This document shows positions 56,860-64,000 of a stretch of DNA of 64,000 nucleotides, one piece after another (the stretch's first letter is position 1; each line of letters starts with the position of its first letter). The notes below the pieces were generated by a model. That model was not told the DNA's origin. It ran no database searches and saw only the letters and a program-made list of their open reading frames with translations. This DNA comes from Acetobacter thailandicus (GTDB taxonomy: Bacteria; Pseudomonadota; Alphaproteobacteria; Acetobacterales; Acetobacteraceae). The position numbers and the translations under genes were made by a program. The DNA is taken from positions 248,001 through 312,000 of the forward strand of contig NZ_WOSV01000001.1 in the NCBI RefSeq assembly GCF_011516655.1, given 5' to 3'.

Positions 56860-57032
56860 GGCTATCAGCACCTGACAGGAAAAAAAGAATACATTTTGTA
56901 AACCGCTTGCCATGAACGACAAACCGCATCATATCATGCGCCATACTTTGTGGTGCGACTGCCTGTAGTCGTGCCTTGTTTGCCCCCCGGCCAGATATCA
57001 CGTCAGGCCCCCAGATAATTTCGGAGAAAGCA

Positions 57033-57365
57033 ATGACCTACGTGGTCACTGAAAACTGCATCCGCTGCAAATTCATGGACTGTGTAGAAGTCTGCCCTGT
57101 TGACTGCTTCTATGCTGGCGAAAACTTCCTGGTTATTAACCCCGACGAGTGCATTGACTGCGGCGTGTGCGAACCGGAATGCCCGGCTGAGGCTATCTTC
57201 CCTGACAGTGACGATCGCGCAACTGCATGGGCAGAGCTGAACGCTTCTTACGCAGAAAAATGGCCCAACATTACCCGTAAGGGCACACCACCTGCTGATG
57301 CAGAAGAATGGAAAGACAAGCCCGGTAAGACCGATATGCTTTCTCCCGAGCCACATAAAGCCTGA
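57033..57365 (+). CDS. fdxA: 7Fe ferredoxin FdxA
   Basis: This soluble ferredoxin of 110 residues carries a 3Fe-4S and a 4Fe-4S cluster. Its N-terminus [26 protein letters not shown] and second motif [12 protein letters not shown] are intact. The C-terminal tail ([17 protein letters not shown]) matches Azotobacter-type FdI. GGAGAA precedes ATG 57033. It lies 173 bases after the helicase. Confidence 0.95.
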   Translation: MTYVVTENCIRCKFMDCVEVCPVDCFYAGENFLVINPDECIDCGVCEPECPAEAIFPDSDDRATAWAELNASYAEKWPNITRKGTPPADAEEWKDKPGKTDMLSPEPHKA

Positions 57366-57463
57366 GGGTTACCGCTTTTATCCTGCGGTTCGGAATGCGC
57401 TCTTCCTGTTTCAGGCGAGCGCATTTTTTTTGGGCATATGATTACATGAGCCTGAAGCCGGGC

Positions 57464-57502
57464 ATAAAAAAACCCCGGGGCATTACCCCCGGGGTTTTTT
57501 TA
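57464..57502. terminator. Strong bidirectional terminator between fdxA and cyoD
   Basis: A 10-base GC-rich stem (aaccccgggg/ccccggggtt) with loop cattac is flanked by runs of A and T, ending both convergent transcripts. Confidence 0.93.
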
Positions 57503-57540
57503 TTGTTCAGGCCGGCATCATACCAGCCTGAAACTATGTC

Positions 57541-57873
57541 TTATCGGGACATCATCTGCACAGCAGCATTATTCATAACGAACAATGTACCGATGATTAC
57601 GATGCTGACAAAGCCAATCGTAAACACGAAGCAGATATTATTCCAGCGATGCTCTGAATGACCACCCATATGCAGGAAGTAGTGCAGATGCACCACAACC
57701 TGGATGATAGCCAGAAGAGACAGCGTCAGGATTGTCGCTGAAGGAGACAGGCTGTGCGTTACAACGATAGCAAACGACAGGACTGTCAGGATAACGGCGA
57801 GAACAAACCCGATAATGTATGAAGATACACTACCGTGGCTCTCACCGGAGGAGGTTGTGTTATGTTCACTCAT
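57541..57873 (-). CDS. cyoD: Cytochrome o ubiquinol oxidase subunit IV
   Basis: This 110-residue, three-span subunit is needed for assembly of the bo3 oxidase. It has the segment SYIIGFVLAVILTVLSFAIV and QVVVHLHYFLHM typical of CyoD. ATG shares one base with the cyoC stop (TGATG). Confidence 0.95.
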   Translation of the reverse strand: MSEHNTTSSGESHGSVSSYIIGFVLAVILTVLSFAIVVTHSLSPSATILTLSLLAIIQVVVHLHYFLHMGGHSEHRWNNICFVFTIGFVSIVIIGTLFVMNNAAVQMMSR

Positions 57874-58478
57874 CAGATCATGCTCGCCAGATATACGTAG
57901 GTGAAAACACAGATCCAGACGATGTCCAGAAAGTGCCAGAACAGGCTCAGGCAGGTGAGCTTGCTCATCATACGTTCCGGGATCGTCTTCGTGCCTGCAA
58001 GCTGAACCATAAGGGTCAGAATCCAGAGCAGACCAAAGCTCACGTGCAGACCGTGTGTTGATACCAGCGTAAAGAACGCTGACAGGAACGCACTGCGGTC
58101 AGGACCTGCGCCTTCGTGAATCAGACCAATAAACTCTTTCACTTCGAGGCCAACAAAGCCCAGCCCCAGCAGGAACGTAATGCCCAGCCAGACAATAACC
58201 TTGTTAATCTCATTTTTATGGGCAGCAATCATGCCAAACCCATAAGTGATAGAGGAAATCAGCAGTAATGCTGTCTCGAGGGCAAGGCCCCCGATTTCGA
58301 AAAGCTGGTGGCCATTAGGGCCACCGTTAAACTGGTTACGCAGAACTGCAAAGGTCGCAAAAAGCGTACCAAAGATAATGCAGTCCGTCATGAGGTAGAC
58401 CCAGAACCCGAACACTACCGGAGACTCGTGGTGGTGCTCGTCGTGGCCTGCGGTCTGAATAGTTGTATCGTGTGCCAT
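57873..58478 (-). CDS. cyoC: Cytochrome o ubiquinol oxidase subunit III
   Basis: This 201-residue, five-span subunit of the heme-copper quinol oxidase shows FGFWVYLMTDCIIFGTLFATF and HGLHVSFGLLWI. It overlaps by one base with both its neighbours, supporting coupled translation. Confidence 0.96.
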   Translation of the reverse strand: MAHDTTIQTAGHDEHHHESPVVFGFWVYLMTDCIIFGTLFATFAVLRNQFNGGPNGHQLFEIGGLALETALLLISSITYGFGMIAAHKNEINKVIVWLGITFLLGLGFVGLEVKEFIGLIHEGAGPDRSAFLSAFFTLVSTHGLHVSFGLLWILTLMVQLAGTKTIPERMMSKLTCLSLFWHFLDIVWICVFTYVYLASMI

Positions 58479-60475
58479 TATTCAGCTGCCTGTGCCATCA
58501 GTTGACGGGAATACTCTTGCTCAGTGCGGGCAACTTCTTCAGCCGGAATATAGTAGTCGATGTCTTTATCAGCACTACGAATAATAACCGTAGCGATGAT
58601 GCCAACAAGACCAATAACAGCAAGCCACCAGATATACCAGATCGCAGCAAAACCCAGAACAAAAGCAAATATACCAGCTGACAAACCAGCAGCAGTATTT
58701 CTGGGCATGTGAATAGGTGCATACTGCACACCTTCACCAGCACCACGTGTATTAATGCCGTGCTCTTTATCATGCATGTATGCATCAAGCTCATGCACGT
58801 GAGGAACGATAGCAAAGTTATATACAGGAGGAGGAGAAGAAGTAGACCACTCCAGAGTGCGACCATTCCACAGATCACCGGTAAGATCACGGTTTTCAGG
58901 AAGGTTGCGATCACGGATAGAAACGTAGAGCTGTGTCAGCTGACAGACAATGCCAAGCAGAACCAGAACCGCACCGAACATAGCAACCAGAATCCATGGG
59001 TACCAGTTAGGATTGTCATAATGGTTCAGACGACGGGTCATGCCCATGAAGCCAACGACATAGAGTGGTGTGAAAGCAAAGAAGAAACCAAAGAACCAGA
59101 ACCAGAAGGCAGCAATGCCCCATGATTCATTGAGCTTGAAGCCCATAACTTTGGGGAACCAGAAGTTCATGCCACAGATGTAACCGAAGTAAACACCACC
59201 GATAATCACGTTATGGAAGTGAGCAATCAGGAACAGAGAGTTGTGGAGAACAAAGTCAGCGCCAGGAATAGCCAGCATAACGCCGGTCATACCACCAATG
59301 GTGAAAACCACCATGAAGCCAACAGCCCAGTACATGCAGGCGTGGAACTGAACGCGCCCTTTGTACATGGTGAACATCCAGTTAAACAGCTTCACACCCG
59401 TCGGGATGGAGATAACCATTGTGGCAATACCAAAGAAGGCATTGACATCAGGACCTGCACCCATGGTGAAGAAGTGGTGAACCCAGACGAGGAAAGACAG
59501 AATCATGATCGAGCAGGTTGCATAGACCATGGTGGCATAGCCAAACAGAGGCTTGCCTGAAAACGCAGGAACAACTTCTGAGAACACGCCAAAAGCTGGC
59601 AGAATCAGAATGTAAACTTCAGGATGCCCCCATGCCCAGATCAGGTTGAGGTAAAGCATCTGATTACCGCCACCGTCATTGGTGAAGAAGTGCATACCCA
59701 GATAACGGTCAAGACCCAGAAGTGCCAGAGCAACTGTCAGGACAGGGAACGAAACCATGATCAGAATAGAAGAACAAAAAGCAGTCCAGGTGAAAACAGG
59801 CAGTCTCATCCAGCTCATGCCAGGAGCACGCATTTTCACGATGGTCACAAAGAAGTTCACACCGGTCAGCAGCGTACCGACACCAGCTATCTGCAATGCC
59901 AGAATATAGTAATCGACACCGACACCAGGACTAAACTGCTTTTCTGACAGAGGCGGATAAGCCAGCCAGCCACACTGTGAGAACTCACCGATAAACAGAG
60001 AAACGTTTACCAGAATGAACCCGACAGCTGTCATCCAGAAGCTAAGGTTGTTCAGGAACGGGAATGCAACGTCACGTGCACCAATCTGCAGAGGCACGAT
60101 GAAGTTAAACAGACCTGTCATGAACGCCATAGCCAGGAAGAAGATCATAATCGTGCCATGAGCACTAAAGATCTGGTCATAGTGTTCAGGCGGCAGATAA
60201 CCAGGGCTGCCGTTAAATGCCAGAGCCTGCTGGCTACGCATCATAATCGCGTCAGCAAAACCACGGAAAAGAGCAACCAGAGCCAGAACGATATACATTA
60301 CCGCCAGGCGCTTATGATCGACAGAGGTAAACCACTCTTTCCAGAGGTAACCCCATTTACCAAAATATGTAATCAGCCCCAGGACAGCAAGGCCGACAAC
60401 GGCAACGCCCGCAAATGTACCGACAAGAATCGGTACATGAATGGGGATAGCCGATAGAGATAATTTCCCTAACAT
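58478..60475 (-). CDS. cyoB: Cytochrome o ubiquinol oxidase subunit I
   Basis: This catalytic subunit (665 residues) carries heme b, heme o3 and CuB and pumps protons while reducing O2 with ubiquinol. Ligands can be read: [11 protein letters not shown] (low-spin heme His), [12 protein letters not shown] (CuB His and cross-linked Tyr), WVHHFFTMG (two CuB His) and HFHNVIIGG (heme His pair). Lengths and the extra N- and C-terminal spans fit CyoB rather than cytochrome c oxidase. No cyoE (heme o synthase) is in this window. Confidence 0.98.
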   Translation of the reverse strand: MLGKLSLSAIPIHVPILVGTFAGVAVVGLAVLGLITYFGKWGYLWKEWFTSVDHKRLAVMYIVLALVALFRGFADAIMMRSQQALAFNGSPGYLPPEHYDQIFSAHGTIMIFFLAMAFMTGLFNFIVPLQIGARDVAFPFLNNLSFWMTAVGFILVNVSLFIGEFSQCGWLAYPPLSEKQFSPGVGVDYYILALQIAGVGTLLTGVNFFVTIVKMRAPGMSWMRLPVFTWTAFCSSILIMVSFPVLTVALALLGLDRYLGMHFFTNDGGGNQMLYLNLIWAWGHPEVYILILPAFGVFSEVVPAFSGKPLFGYATMVYATCSIMILSFLVWVHHFFTMGAGPDVNAFFGIATMVISIPTGVKLFNWMFTMYKGRVQFHACMYWAVGFMVVFTIGGMTGVMLAIPGADFVLHNSLFLIAHFHNVIIGGVYFGYICGMNFWFPKVMGFKLNESWGIAAFWFWFFGFFFAFTPLYVVGFMGMTRRLNHYDNPNWYPWILVAMFGAVLVLLGIVCQLTQLYVSIRDRNLPENRDLTGDLWNGRTLEWSTSSPPPVYNFAIVPHVHELDAYMHDKEHGINTRGAGEGVQYAPIHMPRNTAAGLSAGIFAFVLGFAAIWYIWWLAVIGLVGIIATVIIRSADKDIDYYIPAEEVARTEQEYSRQLMAQAAE

Positions 60476-61404
60476 TAATCCTGTTCCTTCATATTCATGC
60501 CGGACATTGCAGACTCCATACGACCGTCAGGAGCAACTTTTTTATGCATGACCATACCGTTGTTATATTTACCGACAATTGAGTCGAACATGTCAGGCTC
60601 AACGTGAGCATAAAATGCATAAGGATTCTTTACGCTCGGCTTCAGAAGCTGTTCGTAAGTCTCTTTATTCAGCTGATCGGAGGAAGCTTTAACTTTCTCT
60701 ACCCAGTCTCTGTACTCTTCAGCATTCATAGCAAGAGCTACGAACTTCATGTCAGAGAAACCTTCGCCGCTAAAGTTAGCTGAAAGGCCCTGATACTGAC
60801 CTGGCTCGCTGGCCATCAGATGAAGCTGCGTCTGCATTCCGGCCATGGCATAAATCATTGAGCCAAGACGTGGAATAAAGAAAGAGTTCATAACGGAATC
60901 AGAAGTGATAACGAAATGGACTGGTGTATTAACCGGCATAGCAAGCTGGTTAACTGTCGCAATACCCTCTTCCGGATAAATAAACAGCCACTTCCAGTCG
61001 AGAGCGACCACCTCAACCTCAACAGGCTTTGTCGTCGCCTGAGCTTCTAACGGCCTGTAAGGGTCGAGAGAATGACAGGTCTTATAGGTAATCGTGGCAA
61101 GAAAGATGATGATGAGAACCGGGATACCCCAGATCACAACTTCAATCTTGTTCGAGTGACACCACTTAGGCAGATATTCTGCACTGGTGTTTGACTGGCG
61201 ATAATGCCAGGCAAACAGCACCGACAACAGGATAGTCGGGACAACCACAATCAGCATTGCAATTGATGAGGTCACAATAAGAGATTTAATTTCCTCACCA
61301 ACCGGCCCTTTCGGGTCGAAAACACCTGCATCACACCCGGCAAGCAGCAACGCTGACGATAAGCCACCCAATCGTGCCATCCTCGCCAGTAACTTGTTTT
61401 TCAT
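60475..61404 (-). CDS. cyoA: Cytochrome o ubiquinol oxidase subunit II
   Basis: This 309-residue subunit is a lipoprotein: lipobox ALLLAGC (about residue 24), two membrane spans, then a cupredoxin-like periplasmic domain. The CuA ligands of cytochrome c oxidases are missing, as expected for a quinol oxidase ([15 protein letters not shown] and [16 protein letters not shown] are typical). It opens the cyoABCD operon and is preceded by an almost 600-base spacer. Confidence 0.96.
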   Translation of the reverse strand: MKNKLLARMARLGGLSSALLLAGCDAGVFDPKGPVGEEIKSLIVTSSIAMLIVVVPTILLSVLFAWHYRQSNTSAEYLPKWCHSNKIEVVIWGIPVLIIIFLATITYKTCHSLDPYRPLEAQATTKPVEVEVVALDWKWLFIYPEEGIATVNQLAMPVNTPVHFVITSDSVMNSFFIPRLGSMIYAMAGMQTQLHLMASEPGQYQGLSANFSGEGFSDMKFVALAMNAEEYRDWVEKVKASSDQLNKETYEQLLKPSVKNPYAFYAHVEPDMFDSIVGKYNNGMVMHKKVAPDGRMESAMSGMNMKEQD

Positions 61405-61907
61405 CGCACGCCTCTTGGTTCTGACATAAAATTAACCTCAACTTCAAGCACTTCGCGTAGCCATACAGACTACAGCAACACGAAGAGCACGCTCATGCTC
61501 TTCTGCCAGACAATGACGTGGCATAACAGAAGAATGAAAACGCTTTGGGCCTTAGTCTATTCCTAAAGCAGAGATTCTCAATGTCTGAAAAAGTCCATCT
61601 GCCCTGCATTTTCTCAGGGGCATCAGGCCTTAAAGCCTTCTTTGCGGTAATATTGCACAGATTTCTGACGGTAACAGTTTGTTGTTTTTAAAGAGCTGAC
61701 ATACTTCACTAATTGTTACGAAATATTTCAAATTCATAAAAAGTGATGAATTAACCATTGAAAAACAGTTAATTAAATAAAAAAAATCATCACATGGATT
61801 AAAAATTACAAACATACATAAAATATACAACTACCCCTGATTTTACCTCATAAAAGCATACTCTTTTGGTACTGATTACTATTTTCCTGCAATTGTTTTT
61901 TCATAAA
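61405..61907. other. Noncoding spacer upstream of cyoA
   Basis: About 500 bases without a convincing gene. The first 220 bases are mixed composition and hold two hairpins: gaagagca/tgctcttc (61482-61503, perfect 8-base stem) and tgccctg/caggggca (61600-61622, one bulge). The rest (61680-61860) is strongly AT-rich. A 66-codon minus frame in the AT-rich part has no coding look. The region should contain the cyo promoter and perhaps a long leader. Confidence 0.6.
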
Positions 61908-61934
61908 AAAACCCGACATTTCTGCCGGGTTTTT
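61908..61934 (-). terminator. Terminator after the BI-1 gene
   Basis: An imperfect nine-pair stem (aacccgaca/tgccgggtt) is followed on the minus strand by a T run, 51 bases past the stop codon. Confidence 0.8.
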
Positions 61935-61985
61935 ACGTTCGAGATGCATAAAAAATTATTACAATATAAAAACAATATAAAAAAC

Positions 61986-62762
61986 TTAACTATCAGAATT
62001 ACGCACACCCATAAAATTTAACAAAAACTGAAATAGGTTAATGAAGTTCAGATACAGAGCAAGGGCGTCATAAACGCTGCGTTTCGCTGTAATCTCAGGA
62101 GCCTCATACATTGCATACTGAGAGTATGTAACGCGAATCCGCTGCGCATCATAAGCTGTAAAAGCCGTAAATATGAACACACCAATCACGCTATAAATAA
62201 AATAGACAGCCGGGCTTTTCAGAAAAATATTTACAAAACCAGCAATAATCAGACCAAACAGCCCCATCATCAGAAAAGAGCCAAATTTCATCATATTTGC
62301 TTTTGTTGTGTATCCCCACAAAGAGGTCGCAGCAAACATGCAGGACGTCACCAGGAAAACCCGCATAACAGACGTACCGGTATAAAGAACCAAAATACTC
62401 GAAAGGCTGGCACCCATCGTTGCGCAAAGCAGCCAGAACAATGTCTGAGCAGCCTGTAACGACAGCCTGTTAATGCCAAAAGACATAACAAGTACAAATG
62501 CCAGAGGCGCCATCATAACTACAATGCCCAGCATAGTCGGGCTTTCCACCAGCCCGCCGGCACGTGGCACAGCATGGAAAAGCAGATGCCGCAAACTGCC
62601 AGAGGCAACCACATAAGCCACTATAGCAGTAAGCAGCAAACCTGACGCCATCCAGTTATAAACGCGCAGCATGTAAGCCCGCAGGCCGGCATCAAGGCTC
62701 GCTCCCTGTGCACCCCACCCCGAGGTGGTGGCTGATGATCGGAAGTCGTGACCAAACGACAT
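61986..62762 (-). CDS. Bax inhibitor-1/YccA-family membrane protein
   Basis: This 258-residue protein with about seven spans resembles the BI-1/YbhL family, whose members are pH-sensitive cation (Ca2+) channels or membrane-protease modulators. It has LRAYMLRVYNWMASGLLLTAIVAY, FTAYDAQRIR and LYLNFINLFQFLLNFMG at the end, all family landmarks. Function in bacteria is not settled. AAGGAG stands before the start. Confidence 0.92.
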   Translation of the reverse strand: MSFGHDFRSSATTSGWGAQGASLDAGLRAYMLRVYNWMASGLLLTAIVAYVVASGSLRHLLFHAVPRAGGLVESPTMLGIVVMMAPLAFVLVMSFGINRLSLQAAQTLFWLLCATMGASLSSILVLYTGTSVMRVFLVTSCMFAATSLWGYTTKANMMKFGSFLMMGLFGLIIAGFVNIFLKSPAVYFIYSVIGVFIFTAFTAYDAQRIRVTYSQYAMYEAPEITAKRSVYDALALYLNFINLFQFLLNFMGVRNSDS

Positions 62763-62971
62763 GTTTTACTTCTCCTTAAATGATGAAGAGACCAGCTTTT
62801 GTTGTCATCTCGTAGTCATTATGCACTATACGATAAAAAGAAGGATTTGTATTGTATTGTGTGCGACCTCTGCCCTGTTTTCGTGCTGCTCTTGAGCGTG
62901 ACAGCGTCAGGGACAATCAGCTGCTGGCTTTTTTCCTGCCTGAAACATAAGGTTATAAAGACGAGGATTCA

Positions 62972-63517
62972 ATGTATCTTACCCTCGGAATTACACTCCC
63001 TGAAAGTATTCGGGCTCCTCTGGCTGAACTCCAGCACTCTTTCTGGACAGAATACTGGGAACCGGTTTCCTTTTTAATGCTGCCACTCTGCATTATCGGC
63101 ACGTTACCCTCACGCCAGGCAGCGGCCGAACTTGATCACGCGCTCAGCACATTACCCATCACGCCGGATATGCCACTTGAGCCTGAACATTTTGATGTTT
63201 TTTCACGTAATGAAACTATTTCACTCGAAGTCAGAGTCCGCTCAGCACAACTCAGACATTTGAGTCTGAAAACAGACACTCTTTTAAAGCGAATCGGTAT
63301 TAAACCTGTCCGTCCGGCAACCCCTCTGACAATCCCGTTCTGCAAAGTTTCGCAGGTTGCCCCTGAAGATATCAGCGCCTGGATGCAGCTTCACCACGCT
63401 TTTCGCCTTCCGGCCACAACAGTAAGTACACTCACACTTTTTAGCTCATGGAAGACAGAACAAACTGTGCACTACACAGAAGAAGAAAGCTACCCTACGC
63501 AACTGCATGCCTCATAA
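62972..63517 (+). CDS. LigT/ThpR-like 2H phosphoesterase fold lacking catalytic histidines
   Basis: The 181 residues align by eye with ThpR/LigT (RNA 2',3'-cyclic phosphodiesterase): ITLPESIRAPLAELQ at the N-terminus and the C-terminal STLTLFSSWKTEQTVHYTE. Both HxT motifs are altered. The first, usually HxTLxFLG, reads MLPLCIIG (His to Met36, Thr to Pro38); the second, usually HxTL, reads PLTI (His to Pro118). Catalysis by the known mechanism is therefore unlikely, and it may bind RNA or have lost function. GAGGA precedes ATG 62972. It stands alone, BI-1 divergent, adhA downstream. Confidence 0.72.
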   Translation: MYLTLGITLPESIRAPLAELQHSFWTEYWEPVSFLMLPLCIIGTLPSRQAAAELDHALSTLPITPDMPLEPEHFDVFSRNETISLEVRVRSAQLRHLSLKTDTLLKRIGIKPVRPATPLTIPFCKVSQVAPEDISAWMQLHHAFRLPATTVSTLTLFSSWKTEQTVHYTEEESYPTQLHAS

Positions 63518-63699
63518 CCATCCGTTATGTCATGATAGTGAGTTGAAAAGATGGTAATTAACCGTAATAAGAACCGCAAATTCCTGCTCGGTTTCCGTCA
63601 GGAAAAAGAGTAGACCATATCGGAACAGTAACGGATAAAACCAGCTGATCCGCTAACATTTTGTTTTTTCCTCACCACCAGCCCGAGGACACGAACGGT

Positions 63700-64000
63700 A
63701 TGACCCGATACGCCCCCCTTAAGAGATATTCTCTGCAAGGGTTGCTCGCAGCAGGAACAATTTTTGCTGCATCTATGTCTCTGACACCTCTTTCTGCCCA
63801 GGCCGCACCTGTAGCCGACACGGGGCAGGCTATCATCCATGCGGATGATCATCCTGAAAACTGGCTAAGTTACGGTCGCACCTACAGCGAGCAGCGCTAT
63901 AGCCCCCTGGATCAGATTAACCGCTCAAACGCGGATAAACTGAAACTGGCATGGTATTTTGACCTTGATACCAACCGTGGTCAGGAAGGCACCCCGCTGG
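63700..64000 (+). CDS. adhA: PQQ-dependent alcohol dehydrogenase large subunit, N-terminal part
   Basis: The first 100 residues are present; the gene continues beyond the right edge (family about 740 residues). A signal peptide (MTRYAPLKRYSLQGLLAAGTIF to AQA, about residue 35) sends it to the periplasm. The mature start GQAIIHADDHPENWLSYGRTYSEQRYSPLDQINRSN is very like AdhA of Acetobacter and Gluconobacter. That protein oxidises ethanol with PQQ and heme c and passes electrons through subunit II to ubiquinone, which the bo3 and bd oxidases here can reoxidise. GAGGA lies about 12 bases before ATG. Confidence 0.93.
   Translation, partial: MTRYAPLKRYSLQGLLAAGTIFAASMSLTPLSAQAAPVADTGQAIIHADDHPENWLSYGRTYSEQRYSPLDQINRSNADKLKLAWYFDLDTNRGQEGTPL

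Noticed and set aside
56912-56968. 18-residue frame in the helicase-fdxA gap, considered as a remnant of the S4-domain gene
   Set aside because: No S4-like residues can be recognised and there is no ribosome binding site.
61630-61830. 66-codon frame on the minus strand upstream of cyoA
   Set aside because: It lies in AT-rich spacer, has a random-looking composition (many Phe, Asn, Cys), no ribosome binding site and no family resemblance.
62799-63077. 92-codon plus-strand frame between BI-1 and the LigT-like gene
   Set aside because: It overlaps the better supported gene starting at 62972 in another frame and shows no protein-like pattern.

Overview
The window looks like chromosomal DNA of an alphaproteobacterium, most likely an acetic acid bacterium (Acetobacteraceae). 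The evidence is a membrane PQQ alcohol dehydrogenase subunit at the right edge, a cytochrome bo3 ubiquinol oxidase, the alphaproteobacterial regulator GcrA, an atpHAGDC operon without the F0 genes, and two SUV3-type helicases next to alphaproteobacterial partners. I see no phage, insertion sequence, CRISPR array or rRNA. Base composition looks moderate and fairly even. Coding density is high, with frequent 1-4 base overlaps.

Layout. 1-3640 (minus): dciA, a lytic transglycosylase with a SPOR domain, a DUF3576 lipoprotein, and leuS running off the left edge. 3651-10335: mutY, hemH, nth, an ABC exporter and phosphoglucomutase. 10511-12959: a TonB-dependent siderophore receptor under a near-consensus Fur box. 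13078-16089: a divergent sulfur/thiol module (peroxiredoxin and a BigR-like ArsR regulator, facing a persulfide dioxygenase and a TauE sulfite exporter). 16250-23240: a cydDCAB operon for an E. coli-like bd oxidase, followed by two very small membrane-protein genes and arsC. 23313-29039: glutathione-dependent formaldehyde dehydrogenase, GcrA, a bactofilin, a PfkB kinase, RNase D and QueF. 29110-34112 (minus): atpHAGDC. 34413-35649: tRNA-Gly, tRNA-Trp, secE and nusG. 35747-41903: an S9 peptidase, DedA, an SDR enzyme and a SUV3-type helicase. 42202-47287: ferredoxin reductase, glutathione reductase, a dihydroorotase-family enzyme and a short Hsp70. 47265-51981: a surface-sugar locus (an unknown membrane protein, a DegT aminotransferase and a PglF/WbpM-type dehydratase, divergent from a WecA-type transferase). 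52153-57365: MarR, leucyl aminopeptidase, a second SUV3-type helicase and FdxA. 57541-61404 (minus): cyoABCD. 61986-64000: a BI-1 protein, a degenerate LigT/ThpR-like protein and the start of adhA.

The genes support a respiratory lifestyle with two quinol oxidases (proton-pumping bo3 and high-affinity bd), a periplasmic PQQ dehydrogenase feeding quinone, and F1 ATP synthase. Around this sits thiol and sulfur defence: persulfide dioxygenase, sulfite export, peroxiredoxin, glutathione reductase, FrmA and CydDC.

The strongest leads are: (1) a 32-residue single-span protein gene at the end of the bd operon; (2) a CydX-like subunit with an extra N-terminal membrane segment; (3) a BigR-like regulator lacking both persulfide-sensing cysteines, with regularly spaced repeats in the promoter it probably controls; (4) a TTTA repeat tract in the cydD leader; and (5) a LigT/ThpR-like protein lacking both catalytic histidines. 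I could run no searches, so family names rest on motifs and remembered homologues.
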